Notes: a model not told the origin generated them from the sequence alone. Numbered from the stretch's first letter, positions 52,520 to 62,859 are shown. The stretch is 64,000 nucleotides of DNA from Sideroxydans sp. (GCA_027310725.1 DAIDAG010000040.1:28381-92380); one strand, 5' to 3'. Translations and numbers: made by a program.

Positions 52520-54894
52520 AGCCGCTCGGCAAGATCCTCCGGCGCGACCTCTGGCACCTGCGCGGTCAGGTGCTCGCGGCGGCCCTGGTTGTGTGCTGTG
52601 GTGTCACGGCACAGGTCAGCATGCACAGCGCCTATCTTTCGCTGCAGGCGACCCAAGCGAGCTACTACGATAGCTACCGCTTTGCGGATGTCTTTGCCAG
52701 CCTCAAGCGCGCGCCGGAAGGCCTGGCCGATGAGATACGAGCGCTGCCGGGTGTGGCGCAAGTGCAGACCCGCGTGGTCGCGGAAGTGACGCTCGATGTT
52801 CCCGGCCTGAATGAACCGGCCACCGGCCGACTGGTCTCTATCCCCGAGCAGCAGTCCGCGATGATCAACGATTTCTACTTGCGGCGCGGACGTTATATCG
52901 AGGCCGTGCATCCGGATGAAGTGCTGCTCAGCGAAGTGTTCGCGCAAGCCAATCATCTGGATGTCGGCGACAGGATCGGCGCCATCCTCAATGGCCGCTG
53001 GCGCGAACTGACCGTGGTCGGCATCGCGCTTTCCCCCGAATATGTCTATGAGGTCGGGCAAGGCATGCTGTTTCCCGACAACAAGCGCTTTGGTGTTCTA
53101 TGGATGGGCCGCGAGGCGCTCGCATCCGCCTACAACATGCAGGGTGCGTTTAACGATGTCTCCCTGACGCTGGCCCCGCAGGGCTTCAACAAGGGGGCCG
53201 AGGAAGCAGAGGTCATTGCCAGCCTTGATCGGCTGCTGCTTCGCTATGGCGGACTCAGTGCCTATCCCCGCCGCGACCAGCTCTCCACCAGGTTCCTCAA
53301 CGACGAGTTGGGCGAGATCGAGGTGTCTGCAACCTACATACCGGCAATATTTCTGGCGGTGGCCGTATTTCTGATCTACATCGTGCTGTCGCGCCTCGTG
53401 GTCATGCAGCGCACGCAGATCGGGCTGCTCAAGGCATTCGGCTATTCCAACTTCAGTGTGGGAATGCATTATCTGAAGTTCGCCCTTGCCACGGTGCTGC
53501 TCGGCCTGTTGCCGGGGCTCTTGCTCGGACTTTATCTGGGCGGGCAGGTCACCAACCTGTACCGGGATTATTTCCACTTCCCGGTCCTCGCGCTGGTGGT
53601 CAGCCCCGCTGTGCTGTTCTGGGCGACGTTGGTCAACCTGCTTGCCGCCTGTGCCGGCGCCATTGCCGCGGCGAGGCGCGTTACCGCCCTGGTGCCCGCC
53701 GAAGCGATGCGGCCCGAGGCTCCGGCAAACTTTCGCGCCGGCATCTTGGAAAGGTCGGGTGTCGCGCGATGGATGTCTTCGTCAGTTCGCATGATCGTCC
53801 GCAACATCGTGCGCAAACCATGGAAGGCGCTGCTCTCGGTGATGGGTATCGGCGTCGCAGTGGGCTTGATGATGGTCGCCCGCTTCATGTTCGATGCGGT
53901 GGATCACATGATGATGGTGCAGTTCGATGTGGTGCAGCGCGACAACGTTACTGTGCTGTTCCACGAACCGCGCGCTGCCAAGGCTGTATTCGAGATAGAC
54001 CAACTGCCCGGCGTGCTTCGAGCGGAGCCGTTTCGCGTGGTGCAGGTGCGACTTAGGCATGGACATCGCAGCAAACAGATCGCTTTGACCGGCCTCGCCT
54101 CCGACAGTGAGTTGCACCAGATCGTCGACAGCAGATTGCGCAAAATCGCATTACCGCCGGATGGCCTGCTGCTTACCAAAAAGCTCGGTGAGATGTTGGG
54201 AGTAGCCACTGGCGACACCGTCATGCTGGAAGTGCTGGAAGGTAACCGCGAGGTACGCGAAGTGACTGTCGCGGGACTGTCCGACGAGCCGATCGGCATC
54301 AGCGCCTACATGGATGCAGGCGCGCTCGCCCGCCTGCTGCGCGAAGACCATCTGATATCGGGCGCCTGGTTGCGCGTCGATCCCAGGCATGAGGAGGAGC
54401 TTTATGCGCACCTCAAGCGCATGCCCGTCGTGAGCGGCGTGGCGATACGATCCGCCATGGTGAATAGTGTAAAAGAAATCATCGACACTGCTTTTTCTTA
54501 CGTCAGCGTCATCGAAATGCTGTTCGGTGCCATCATCATCGGCGGCATGGTCTACAACAGCGTGCGCATCGCGCTCTCCGAGCGCGGCAACGAACTGGCC
54601 AGCCTGCGTGTGCTCGGTTTCACGCAACGTGAGGTCGTCGTGCTGCTGCTGGGAGAACAGGCGTTGCTGACGATATGTGCGATACCGGTCGGATTGGCGA
54701 TGGGCTACGGCATGTGTGCAGCGCTGGTGCCGATATTCGACCGCGAGCTGTTCAGGTTGCCGCTGGTCTTTAGCCAGATGACCTTCGTCTATCCTGTGAT
54801 CGCGGCGCTGATCTCGGCTATCCTTTCGGCATTGCTGGTGACGCGGCGACTCAGGCATCTGGATCTGATCGCGGTGCTTAAAACACGTGAATGA
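52516..54894 (+). CDS. FtsX-like ABC permease
   Basis: This 792-aa permease has two FtsX-type units. There is an N-terminal membrane helix, a large periplasmic domain, three helices (near residues 275-385), a second periplasmic domain and a final helix bundle (about 655-785). This duplicated layout differs from single-unit MacB and resembles the DevC/YbbP-type exporters. The GTG start overlaps the ATPase stop, and the ATG of the adaptor frame overlaps this stop. Confidence 0.85.
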   Translation: MKPLGKILRRDLWHLRGQVLAAALVVCCGVTAQVSMHSAYLSLQATQASYYDSYRFADVFASLKRAPEGLADEIRALPGVAQVQTRVVAEVTLDVPGLNEPATGRLVSIPEQQSAMINDFYLRRGRYIEAVHPDEVLLSEVFAQANHLDVGDRIGAILNGRWRELTVVGIALSPEYVYEVGQGMLFPDNKRFGVLWMGREALASAYNMQGAFNDVSLTLAPQGFNKGAEEAEVIASLDRLLLRYGGLSAYPRRDQLSTRFLNDELGEIEVSATYIPAIFLAVAVFLIYIVLSRLVVMQRTQIGLLKAFGYSNFSVGMHYLKFALATVLLGLLPGLLLGLYLGGQVTNLYRDYFHFPVLALVVSPAVLFWATLVNLLAACAGAIAAARRVTALVPAEAMRPEAPANFRAGILERSGVARWMSSSVRMIVRNIVRKPWKALLSVMGIGVAVGLMMVARFMFDAVDHMMMVQFDVVQRDNVTVLFHEPRAAKAVFEIDQLPGVLRAEPFRVVQVRLRHGHRSKQIALTGLASDSELHQIVDSRLRKIALPPDGLLLTKKLGEMLGVATGDTVMLEVLEGNREVREVTVAGLSDEPIGISAYMDAGALARLLREDHLISGAWLRVDPRHEEELYAHLKRMPVVSGVAIRSAMVNSVKEIIDTAFSYVSVIEMLFGAIIIGGMVYNSVRIALSERGNELASLRVLGFTQREVVVLLLGEQALLTICAIPVGLAMGYGMCAALVPIFDRELFRLPLVFSQMTFVYPVIAALISAILSALLVTRRLRHLDLIAVLKTRE

Positions 54895-54902
54895 GGAATG
54901 AC

Positions 54903-56066
54903 ATGAAGCTGTCTTCGCGCAAAACAATTTACTGGCTCGCTGCCATCGCCTCCCTCGCACTGATTGCGTTGCTATTCCGTCCCGAGCCATTGCGCGTCGA
55001 TACGGGGCAGGTGCAGAAGGGCGGCATGCAGGTCACCGTAGACGAACAGGGCGAGACGCGTGCCCATGACCGCTTTGTCGTCACTGCGCCGGTAGCAGGA
55101 CGATTGACTCGCATCGAATTGCATGACGGCGACGCGGTGCGGCAGAATCAGGTCGTCGCACAGATTGCCCCGTTGCCACTGAGCATACAGGAGCGCAGAG
55201 AACAGACCGCGAGGATCGCATCCGCACAGGCACGGCAGCGCGAGGCCGAAGAGCTTGTGCGCCACGCGCAGGAAGATATTGAGCAAGCCAGGCGCGAAAG
55301 CAAACGTGTCGAACGCCTGGTCAAGGATGGCTTCATGTCCAGCCAGGCAGCCGAGCAGGCACGCAACGCCGAGATCACCATCGCCAACGAAATGGAAGCC
55401 GCGCGCTTCAGGGTCAAGTCTGCAGCAGCGGAGGTCAGCCTTGCAGAATCAGGATTGATCGCGGTGCAGGGTGGAAAAGGCGCGTTCTTTAAGGTGCGCT
55501 CACCTGTTGCAGGACGCATCCTGAACATTCCGGACCAGAGCGAGCGTGTCGTCGCTGCAGGTTCTCCGCTGCTGACCGTGGGCGATATGAGCAAGCTTGA
55601 AGTCGTGATCGAACTGTTGTCGTCCGAAGCAGTCAAGGTCAAGCCCGGCATGCCGGTCATTCTCGATGGCTGGGGTGGAGGCCCGTTGCAGGCCAAGGTG
55701 CGGCTCGTCGAGCCACATGCGTTCACCAAAGTATCCGCCTTGGGCGTCGAAGAAAAGCGCACCAACGTGGTGGCGGATTTTGTCGATGTCCCGCAGTCGT
55801 TGGGTGACGGCTATCGCGTAAATGCGCATATCGTCGTATGGACCGCCGAGGCGGTCACCAAGGTTCCGGCGAGCGCTTTGTTCCGTTGCGCCGACGCATG
55901 GTGCGCCTTTGTGGTCGAGAAAGGGGTGGCCAAGCGGCGCGTTGTGACGATCGGGCAACGCAACTCCCAGGAGGCTGAGGCTTTGGCAGGGCTCGATCCA
56001 GGTGAGGTGGTAGTCCGACATCCAGCCAATCAGATCGACGAAGGTGTGCGAGTGAAACTAAACTGA
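54903..56066 (+). CDS. HlyD/MacA-family periplasmic adaptor
   Basis: This 387-aa membrane-fusion protein has an N-terminal membrane anchor (WLAAIASLALIALLF), a biotinyl-lipoyl-like region, a coiled-coil hairpin (about 85-175, Arg/Glu/Ala-rich) and a beta-barrel domain. The ATG at 54903 is preferred because GAGGA lies 5 nt upstream; an ATG at 54891 overlaps the permease stop. It completes an ATPase-permease-adaptor exporter. No TolC-type outer-membrane gene is nearby, so a shared one is probably used. Confidence 0.88.
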   Translation: MKLSSRKTIYWLAAIASLALIALLFRPEPLRVDTGQVQKGGMQVTVDEQGETRAHDRFVVTAPVAGRLTRIELHDGDAVRQNQVVAQIAPLPLSIQERREQTARIASAQARQREAEELVRHAQEDIEQARRESKRVERLVKDGFMSSQAAEQARNAEITIANEMEAARFRVKSAAAEVSLAESGLIAVQGGKGAFFKVRSPVAGRILNIPDQSERVVAAGSPLLTVGDMSKLEVVIELLSSEAVKVKPGMPVILDGWGGGPLQAKVRLVEPHAFTKVSALGVEEKRTNVVADFVDVPQSLGDGYRVNAHIVVWTAEAVTKVPASALFRCADAWCAFVVEKGVAKRRVVTIGQRNSQEAEALAGLDPGEVVVRHPANQIDEGVRVKLN

Positions 56067-56177
56067 TTTGTGGCACTGGGTTATCGGTGCATCTTTTCAT
56101 AATGTGCCGAGATCCATGCGTTCGAATGCCGCACGCAAACGAAAAAGCGCCTTGTGGAATAAGGAGGTCTCGAAATA

Positions 56178-56252
56178 TGGTGTCCTCGACAGGAATCGAA
56201 CCTGTAATTGACCCTTAGGAGGGGCCGGTTATATCCATTTAACTACGAGGAC
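56178..56252 (-). tRNA. tRNA-Arg (anticodon CCU)
   Basis: The cloverleaf is complete on the minus strand: acceptor GTCCTCG/CGAGGAC, D-arm GTTA/TAAC, a 5-bp anticodon stem with loop CTCCTAA (anticodon CCT in DNA), T-arm ACAGG-TTCGAAT-CCTGT, discriminator A and an encoded CCA. It reads the rare AGG codon. Such tRNA genes are frequent integration sites, but no integrase is adjacent. Confidence 0.96.
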
Positions 56253-56329
56253 CTGAGCGAATCATTCAGAATCGGGCGCATTCTAACGTAAAATTCGTCC
56301 CCCAATTATCCGAAGACTCGGGGAGCACC

Positions 56330-56869
56330 ATGAAATGGCTGATTCTGCTCGGTTTGTTTGCTTCATTATTCATATTGGTGAGCCAGATGGCGCGCGCGGC
56401 TGAGTTGCCCAAAGTGGGCGAGCCTGCGCCGGGTTTCGATTTGCCTGACCAGAACGGGGTGCGGCATAACCTTGGTGAGTTTGCGGGTAAATGGCTGGTG
56501 CTGTATTTTTACCCCAAGGACGACACGCCGGGTTGCACCCAGGAGGCATGCGCCTTCCGTGACGATATGCACAAGCTGGCGGCGATGGGTGCGCAGGTGG
56601 TCGGCATCAGTGTGGACGACAGCGACAGCCATGCCGAGTTCGCAAAAAAATACCACTTGCCGTTCCCGTTGCTGGCGGATAAGTCCGCCGAGGTGGCGGC
56701 ACGTTACGGTGCGTTGATGAACCTGTGGCTGGTCAAGTTTGCCAGACGCTACACCTTCCTGATCGACCCGCATGGCAAGATCGCAAAAGTGTATGAAAAA
56801 GTCGAGACCTCCAGGCACTCCACCGAGATCATTGAAGATTTACAGCAGCTGGTTGCGAAAGAGAAGTGA
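56330..56869 (+). CDS. Exported peroxiredoxin (BCP/PrxQ type)
   Basis: This 179-aa thiol peroxidase has an N-terminal signal peptide (residues 1-23, ending ARA-AEL), so it acts outside the cytoplasm, unusual for the BCP group. The peroxidatic cysteine is in YPKDDTPGCTQEAC, and the second Cys five residues on gives the PrxQ-type resolving pair. It would reduce hydroperoxides in the periplasm. The stop overlaps the next ATG by one base. Confidence 0.9.
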   Translation: MKWLILLGLFASLFILVSQMARAAELPKVGEPAPGFDLPDQNGVRHNLGEFAGKWLVLYFYPKDDTPGCTQEACAFRDDMHKLAAMGAQVVGISVDDSDSHAEFAKKYHLPFPLLADKSAEVAARYGALMNLWLVKFARRYTFLIDPHGKIAKVYEKVETSRHSTEIIEDLQQLVAKEK

Positions 56870-57315
56870 TGAAGCATCAGAATCTGAATATATTTGCCGC
56901 GTGGTTCTTTATGCTGCAGACGCTGGCCATGGGATGGGTGGCTGCTGCAGGGAATGCCCTGCTGGAGATGCTGGGTGCGCCCACCCCGGAAGGCAGTGTG
57001 GCGGGACGCATGGTCGGCGCATTGCTCTTGCTGCTGTTGATTTACGTGGCCTGGCACTTCATGCGCGGCTTGCCGCCGCATGGCAAGCCCGAAGGCAATG
57101 GTTACAGACCTGGACACCGGATCTTGCTGGCCGGAAACGTATTGGCCGGTTTGCTGTTCGCGTTCCAGTTCTTCCAGTCCGGTATCGAGGACCACAACAC
57201 GCATCTGGTGCTGGATACCTTCACCACAGCATTCGGCTACTTCGCGATGGGCTGCTTTGCCATCGGTTTCTCGCTGCTCTATCAATCCACCCTGCCACAA
57301 GAAAAGAAAAGTTAA
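56869..57315 (+). CDS. Hypothetical four-helix membrane protein
   Basis: This 148-aa protein has about four hydrophobic segments (near residues 8-28, 45-65, 85-105 and 115-140) and a conserved-looking loop PPHGKPEGNGYRPGHRILLAGN. GAGAAG precedes the ATG, which overlaps the peroxiredoxin stop (TGATG); the stop abuts the ABC-F start. Family not recognised. Position suggests co-expression with the exported peroxiredoxin. Confidence 0.7.
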   Translation: MKHQNLNIFAAWFFMLQTLAMGWVAAAGNALLEMLGAPTPEGSVAGRMVGALLLLLLIYVAWHFMRGLPPHGKPEGNGYRPGHRILLAGNVLAGLLFAFQFFQSGIEDHNTHLVLDTFTTAFGYFAMGCFAIGFSLLYQSTLPQEKKS

Positions 57316-59214
57316 ATGCCGTATATCACGCTGGATAAAGCCTCGCTGGCCTTTGGTCACGTAGCACTGTTGGACCATGTGGAATTTCAACTCGACGAAG
57401 GGGAGCGTGTCGGCCTGATCGGACGCAACGGCGGCGGGAAATCCAGCCTGCTCAAGGTGCTGGCCGGACAGGCACATCTGGATGACGGAACGTTGTGGCG
57501 CCAGCCCTCCGCGCGTATCTGTTTTGTCAGCCAGGAGCCGGTACTGGATTCCAATGCCACTGTATTCGACGAAGTGGCGCGCGGCCTGGGCGAGCTGCAT
57601 CAGCTCATCACGGATTACCATCATCTGTCGCATCAGTTGGCCGAACCGGATGCCGATTACGACAAACTGCTGGAAGAGATGCAACCGCTGCAGACCAAGC
57701 TGGAAGCGCAGAACGGGTGGGCGGTACAGGCGCGCATCGAAACCGCCATCCAGCGGCTCGAACTCGATCCGGAAGCGCTGGTGGGTTCGCTGTCCGGCGG
57801 TGTGCGCAAGCGCGTGGCGCTGGCGCAGGCGCTGGTGGCGGAGCCGGAAGTACTGATCCTCGACGAGCCGACCAACCACCTGGACTTCGCCTCCATCGAA
57901 TGGCTGGAGGGGCTGCTGACCAGTTTCCGCGGCAGCGTGCTGCTGGTCACCCATGATCGGCGTTTCCTGGATAACGTCGCCACCCGCATCGTCGAACTCG
58001 ATCGCGGCAAGCTGTCGAGCTTCCCCGGCAACTTCGCGGCGTACCAGAAGATCAAGGAGCGCATGCTCGCCGACGAGGCGGTGGTGAACGCCAAGTTCGA
58101 CAAGGTGCTGGCGCAGGAAGAAGTGTGGATACGCCAGGGCGTGAAGGCGCGGCGCACGCGCAACGAGGGGCGAGTGTTGCGGCTGGAAGCCTTGCGGCTG
58201 GAACGCGCGGCGCGGCGCGAAAAGCTCGGCAAGGTGGAGATGAATCTGGACGTGGGCGACCGCTCCGGCAAGCTGGTGGCGGAACTGTCGCATGTGAGCA
58301 AGTCCTTCGGCACGCGCAAGGTCATCGACGATTTCTCCTGCCGTATCCAGCGCGGCGACAAGATAGGTTTGCTCGGCCCGAACGGCGCGGGCAAGAGCAC
58401 GCTGCTCAAGATCATTCTGGGCGAGATGGAGCCGGACAGCGGCGAGGTGAAACTGGGCACCAAACTGAGCGTGGCCTACTTCGACCAGTTGCGCGCGCAG
58501 CTCGACGACAACGCAACGCTGGCGGACACCATCAGCCAGGGCTCGGATTTCATCGAGATCGGCGGTGCGAAGAAACACGTCATCAGCTATCTCGGCGACT
58601 TTTTGTTTGCACCGGAACGTGCGCGTTCGCCGGTGAAGAGCTGCTCCGGCGGCGAACGCAACCGCCTGTTGCTGGCGCGCCTGTTTACGCGGCCCTCCAA
58701 CGTGCTGGTGCTGGACGAACCGACCAACGACCTCGATATCGAAACGCTGGAATTGCTGGAAGAATTACTGATGCAATATGACGGTACGCTGTTCATCGTC
58801 AGTCACGACCGTACTTTCCTCGATAATGTGGTGACGCAGGTGATCGCTTTCGAGGGCGACGGCAAACTGATGGAGTACGTCGGGGGTTACGAGGATTGGG
58901 TGCGGGTGAAGAAATTCGAGGCCGCCCGGAAGTCATCGGTCGCGGCACCAACAAAGCCGCCGACCAAGACCGTCGCGGAAAAACCCAAGACTCCGGCCAA
59001 GCTCAGTTTCAAGGAACAGCGCGAGCTGGACGAGATGCCGCAGCGCATCGAAGTGCTGGAACGCGAGCAGGAGGAGATCACTGCGGCCCTGGGGGCAGGC
59101 GCGCTTTTCCGCGATAATCCGTCGCATGCCAAACAACTGCAGCAGCGAGCATCAGAGATCGAAGCGGAGCTATTGCAGCTGATGGCGCGTTGGGAGGTGC
59201 TGGAGAACAAATAG
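57316..59214 (+). CDS. uup: ABC-F family ATPase (Uup-like)
   Basis: This cytoplasmic protein of 632 aa has two ABC domains (Walker A GRNGGGKSS and GPNGAGKST; signatures SLSGGVRKRVALAQAL and SCSGGERNRLLLARL), no membrane segments and a C-terminal Lys-rich linker plus coiled coil (about 540-630). That layout is the Uup branch of ABC-F ribosome-associated ATPases, linked to ribosome rescue and DNA-transposon excision phenotypes. It starts directly after the upstream stop. Confidence 0.85.
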   Translation: MPYITLDKASLAFGHVALLDHVEFQLDEGERVGLIGRNGGGKSSLLKVLAGQAHLDDGTLWRQPSARICFVSQEPVLDSNATVFDEVARGLGELHQLITDYHHLSHQLAEPDADYDKLLEEMQPLQTKLEAQNGWAVQARIETAIQRLELDPEALVGSLSGGVRKRVALAQALVAEPEVLILDEPTNHLDFASIEWLEGLLTSFRGSVLLVTHDRRFLDNVATRIVELDRGKLSSFPGNFAAYQKIKERMLADEAVVNAKFDKVLAQEEVWIRQGVKARRTRNEGRVLRLEALRLERAARREKLGKVEMNLDVGDRSGKLVAELSHVSKSFGTRKVIDDFSCRIQRGDKIGLLGPNGAGKSTLLKIILGEMEPDSGEVKLGTKLSVAYFDQLRAQLDDNATLADTISQGSDFIEIGGAKKHVISYLGDFLFAPERARSPVKSCSGGERNRLLLARLFTRPSNVLVLDEPTNDLDIETLELLEELLMQYDGTLFIVSHDRTFLDNVVTQVIAFEGDGKLMEYVGGYEDWVRVKKFEAARKSSVAAPTKPPTKTVAEKPKTPAKLSFKEQRELDEMPQRIEVLEREQEEITAALGAGALFRDNPSHAKQLQQRASEIEAELLQLMARWEVLENK

Positions 59215-59223
59215 GGAGTTCCG

Positions 59224-60426
59224 ATGAGACTCAGGAACGGATTGACGTTGATCGCGGCCGGTGCACTTTGCCTGCCTGCCTGCACCTCGCAGCAGATGAT
59301 CAATGTGGCGACGGCGAAGGATCCCGGCGCGGCGCTGAAGGGCATGGCTGAACGTCGCGCGAATGCCTATAAGTACAACCCCGAACTCATGCTTTCCGAT
59401 ATGAAGAAGGTCAAGGCCGATTACAACCGGCTGATCGGCAATGTACAAAAGCAAAGCGGGGCAAAGTGGGGCAAACGCGAATCCGCCGTGTTGCCCAGCC
59501 GCACGCGCTATGTGAAGTACACCGAGAACTACAAGAACCGCGTGGTGGTGGATTACGATGCGGGGACCATCCTCATCGAGCAACTGGACGAAGCGCAAGC
59601 CAAAGAGAAACTTCGTAACGCGGCAGTGGTGGCACTATTGACGCCGGACGACCCCGGCGCCGTCGATCTGTTCTCGGACAAGGAGATACCGGTTGGCGGC
59701 AAGCCCTATTTGCAGGACCTGGTAGTGGATCAGGACGATGTGGTGCTCAAGACCCGTGAAGATATCGACCGCTATGCCGACTATCTGGTGACCAGTCAAT
59801 TGCACAGTCGCACCATCGATGCCAACGGCGAGCGCAAGAATGTGCTTTATGTGCAGATGAGAATGGTGAATGCGCATCTGGATAAACGCGCACTGGAATA
59901 TGCCGCCACGGTCCGCAAGTTTTCCGACGACACCCAGGTCAGCCGCAGCCTGATCTTCGCCATCATCAGGATCGAGAGTTCTTTCAATCCCTATGCGGTT
60001 TCCAGCGTACCGGCCTACGGCATGATGCAGCTGGTGCCGTCCAGTGGCGGACGCGAGGCGTACCGGAAGGCCAAGGGCGAAGATGCGATGCCGGACAAGG
60101 AGTATCTGTTCAACGCCGGCAACAACATCGAGCTGGGGGCGACCTATCTCGGCATCCTGCTGAACGACAGCCCTTTGCACCAGATCCGCAATGCCGTATC
60201 GCGCGAATACTGCGCCATCGCCGCCTATAACACCGGCCCCGGCAACGTTTACCGCGCGTTCAGCAAATTGAACGGCAAGGCGCGCCAGGAAGAGGCGCTG
60301 GACAAGATCAACTCGATGCGCCCGGAAGAGGTCTACGAGACGTTGCGCACCAGATTGCCTTATGAAGAGACACGGGGTTACATCGTCAACGCTGTGGCTG
60401 CAAAGAAGCGCTATGCGGCGATGTGA
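59224..60426 (+). CDS. MltC-like membrane-bound lytic transglycosylase
   Basis: This 400-aa lipoprotein (lipobox LPAC, Cys near residue 20) cleaves peptidoglycan glycan strands. It has an N-terminal MltC-type domain (about 40-190) and a C-terminal SLT domain with the catalytic Glu in IIRIESSFNPYAVS, then AYGMMQLVPSSGG and YNTGPGN. GGAG lies before the ATG. MltC is the closest described family by domain order. Confidence 0.88.
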   Translation: MRLRNGLTLIAAGALCLPACTSQQMINVATAKDPGAALKGMAERRANAYKYNPELMLSDMKKVKADYNRLIGNVQKQSGAKWGKRESAVLPSRTRYVKYTENYKNRVVVDYDAGTILIEQLDEAQAKEKLRNAAVVALLTPDDPGAVDLFSDKEIPVGGKPYLQDLVVDQDDVVLKTREDIDRYADYLVTSQLHSRTIDANGERKNVLYVQMRMVNAHLDKRALEYAATVRKFSDDTQVSRSLIFAIIRIESSFNPYAVSSVPAYGMMQLVPSSGGREAYRKAKGEDAMPDKEYLFNAGNNIELGATYLGILLNDSPLHQIRNAVSREYCAIAAYNTGPGNVYRAFSKLNGKARQEEALDKINSMRPEEVYETLRTRLPYEETRGYIVNAVAAKKRYAAM

Positions 60427-60518
60427 ATGATTTCTTGATGTGCTTCCGATGACCTGGGTACAAGCAGGAAAGTCGTCGGGAACCGACTTTCCCGATTAAA
60501 GATCAGGTGCCGGCGGAG

Positions 60519-61061
60519 TCAATTCGGCTTGTGTTCCGCATTCCATTTCCGCACGGCTTCAAGCGTGTATTCGACATGTTTGTCCGGGTTCATGTCTGCG
60601 TATGAAAATATGACATTGCCGGCGGGGGAGATGACATAGGAAACCCGGTTGGCATATTCCGGTTTTGCCGCGAGTATCGCATCGTAGGATTTCATGATGC
60701 TCTGATCCGGATCGGCCGCCACCGGGAATTTTTCCCGGCATTCGCTTACTGAGAACTTGTTCAACTTCTCGATATCGTCATGCGAAACGCCTATCACTGT
60801 CGCACCGAGAGCTTTATATTTTTCGATGGCATCGGCAAAATCATGCGCCTCGATCGTGCAGCCCTTTGTGAACGCGGCCGGATAGAAATACAGCACCACC
60901 GGCCCCTTCTTCAGTGCATCGCTGAGGGAGTATGTGAATACCTTGCCGCCCAGTGATGCCTGGGTAACAAAACTTGGCGCTATCGCACCGGTGTTGAGTG
61001 CTGCATAGGCAGGCAGCGAAACTGATAGTGCGAAAATCCCGATGGCAAGATAGTTTTTCAT
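60519..61061 (-). CDS. Exported peroxiredoxin
   Basis: This 180-aa protein is an AhpC/TSA-type peroxiredoxin with a signal peptide (residues 1-19, ending AYA-ALN). The peroxidatic cysteine lies in FYPAAFTKGCTIEAHDF. The usual BCP second Cys five residues on is Ala/His here, so it is 1-Cys-like at that position; a later Cys in SECREKFPV may resolve. The ATG at 61061 follows GAGGAG. It is the second exported peroxiredoxin in 5 kb. Confidence 0.87.
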   Translation of the reverse strand: MKNYLAIGIFALSVSLPAYAALNTGAIAPSFVTQASLGGKVFTYSLSDALKKGPVVLYFYPAAFTKGCTIEAHDFADAIEKYKALGATVIGVSHDDIEKLNKFSVSECREKFPVAADPDQSIMKSYDAILAAKPEYANRVSYVISPAGNVIFSYADMNPDKHVEYTLEAVRKWNAEHKPN

Positions 61062-61213
61062 CGCAAGCTCCTCTCTGTTTGTTGCAAACGGATACCCGAT
61101 GCCCAGGGGAAAACAATACTGGCGGTGGTTGTATTTCCCGCATTCCCGCAGTCGATCCATATTAGATCATTTCAGAGAAAAAAATCATCCAAAAGTCAGG
61201 GCTGTCTCACTAT

Positions 61214-62092
61214 CTAGGCCATGCTGAGAAGTGCGCCAAAGAGGATGACGATGTGCGCCCATGCCCACAGTTTGTAGCGGAGTGCGAGCTTGTCCTGGTC
61301 GAAATTGCTGATGAGGAACAGGCGCCCGTCACGCGGCTGCAGCATGAAATTGACGTCCGGTTCAGCGAGCACTTCGTTCATTCGTTTTTCGGCTTCGCGT
61401 TTGGCAGCCGAGCGCGCCAGCATCCATTCCTGCATGTCGAGCACACCGTTATTGTCGAGGTCGAAGCGTTTGAGCAGGTTGGCGTTATCCGCTTTCCATT
61501 CGCACAGGACCTGCTTGACCAACTCGTCTTGAGTGAGGGTCGTGTTGCTGCCGCCCACCGTCTTGAATTCGCCCAGGGCATAGATGTAGTCGATATCCAG
61601 CAGTCGCCATTCGGTGTATCGATAGTCGCCCTTCGTCCAGCTGTCCTTGTGCTTGGTCAGCACTTCCGCACCTTGCGGATCGACCACGCACCGGCCGCTG
61701 CCGTCGTCGATGATGAACGGAGCGCTGTTTTCGCCATGCTCCTCGGTATTCCATCCCTTGTTGTCGCTGCGTTTGCGCTCGAGTTTGTAACGACACCACA
61801 GGCACGGCAGATTTGAATATCGGGAGAGTATCGGGACACCGTCCGCTCTGCCCTGTCCGATCAACTCCACATAGCCTTGTGCAGCAGAGGCGATGCGCGA
61901 TGTGGGTGTGCCGCTGATCGCGCGCAGGCGATACAGGGTGGAATACCACGCGAACAGGCTGACGACAGCCATGATGCCCAGGCACCACAACCATCCGGTA
62001 TGCGATTCCAGTTTGATGCCGACGAACAACAGGAGAAGTTGTCCGCCGGAGGTGATGAGTTGTGTGTATTCGCGACGGAGGGTGGTCAGCAT
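61214..62092 (-). CDS. GIDE-domain membrane protein with an EF-hand
   Basis: This 292-aa membrane protein has N-terminal hydrophobic segments (about 15-50), a GIDE domain (about 60-175, related to the non-catalytic part of eukaryotic MUL1; PCLWCRYKLERKR, GRCVVDPQGAEV), an EF-hand-like calcium loop (DLDNNGVLDMQEW) and a C-terminal helix. Bacterial GIDE proteins often sit near LemA, as here (two genes upstream). The role is unknown; membrane stress or protein organisation is possible. Confidence 0.75.
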   Translation of the reverse strand: MLTTLRREYTQLITSGGQLLLLFVGIKLESHTGWLWCLGIMAVVSLFAWYSTLYRLRAISGTPTSRIASAAQGYVELIGQGRADGVPILSRYSNLPCLWCRYKLERKRSDNKGWNTEEHGENSAPFIIDDGSGRCVVDPQGAEVLTKHKDSWTKGDYRYTEWRLLDIDYIYALGEFKTVGGSNTTLTQDELVKQVLCEWKADNANLLKRFDLDNNGVLDMQEWMLARSAAKREAEKRMNEVLAEPDVNFMLQPRDGRLFLISNFDQDKLALRYKLWAWAHIVILFGALLSMA

Positions 62093-62130
62093 CGCCGTCC
62101 TCTTTGGCTACGCGTAGCTGGGAAGGCTTG

Positions 62131-62859
62131 TCAGAAACGGAAACCCAGTTTCATGCCGATCGAGCGTATGCCGCCGGTCTTGTCTATTTCCGCGGCCAGG
62201 TTGCTGAAGCCGAGGTTCAAATTGGCGCCGGCGAATACTTTGCCCTGGGTGAAAGATTGTGACAAGGCGACGCCGTTAACGCCGGTGACATTGGCGGAAC
62301 TGTTGACCCAGACCTCGCCGATGCCGGCATAGGGAGTGAACATGGCGAAGCCCTTGGAGATGGAGAGGTCCAGGCCCTTGGTATCAAACGACAATTGATC
62401 TACTCCGCCCAGCCTGGTGAAGGAGCCCCGAATGGCGACTGCAGGTTCGGCGAGGCCGCCATCAAGGATCGCGTAGCGCAATTCACCGCCGTAAAGCGAG
62501 ATGTTGGTGGTGGGTATCTTGGAATAGAAAGCCGCGACATCGATGCCGAAGGGCAATCCCTTGTCGATGTGAAGCTTGGGTATATACAGATTGCTGACCG
62601 GGCTTCCGCCGTTGGTGGCTTTGCTCCAAGCTGCCGCACTGTTGGACATGTCGGTCTGCGTGACTTCGAAACCAATGTCGAACCCGGTGACGCCCAGCGG
62701 GGCAGCCGGAGTGACGGGCTTGTAGCTCAATGCAGCGCCGAGGTCTTCGGAAAGTATCCTGAAGTCTGATTGACCCAGGTTTTGCAGCGTGGAAATGCTG
62801 GCGGCCATCGCGGGTTGCGCGATTCCCAGCGTACAGACCAATGCGAGCAGTTTTTTCAT
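62131..62859 (-). CDS. Outer-membrane beta-barrel protein
   Basis: This 242-aa exported protein has a signal peptide MKKLLALVCTLGIAQPAMA, glycine- and aromatic-rich alternating beta strands and the terminal GMKLGFRF ending in Phe, typical for BAM-inserted barrels. A small barrel of about 8-10 strands is likely. Specific function unknown. It lies between the lemA and GIDE genes on the same strand and may be in their operon. Confidence 0.75.
   Translation of the reverse strand: MKKLLALVCTLGIAQPAMAASISTLQNLGQSDFRILSEDLGAALSYKPVTPAAPLGVTGFDIGFEVTQTDMSNSAAAWSKATNGGSPVSNLYIPKLHIDKGLPFGIDVAAFYSKIPTTNISLYGGELRYAILDGGLAEPAVAIRGSFTRLGGVDQLSFDTKGLDLSISKGFAMFTPYAGIGEVWVNSSANVTGVNGVALSQSFTQGKVFAGANLNLGFSNLAAEIDKTGGIRSIGMKLGFRF

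Noticed and set aside
56178..56252. tRNA-Arg as an integration site of a mobile island
   Set aside because: No integrase and no direct repeat of the tRNA 3' end was seen nearby.
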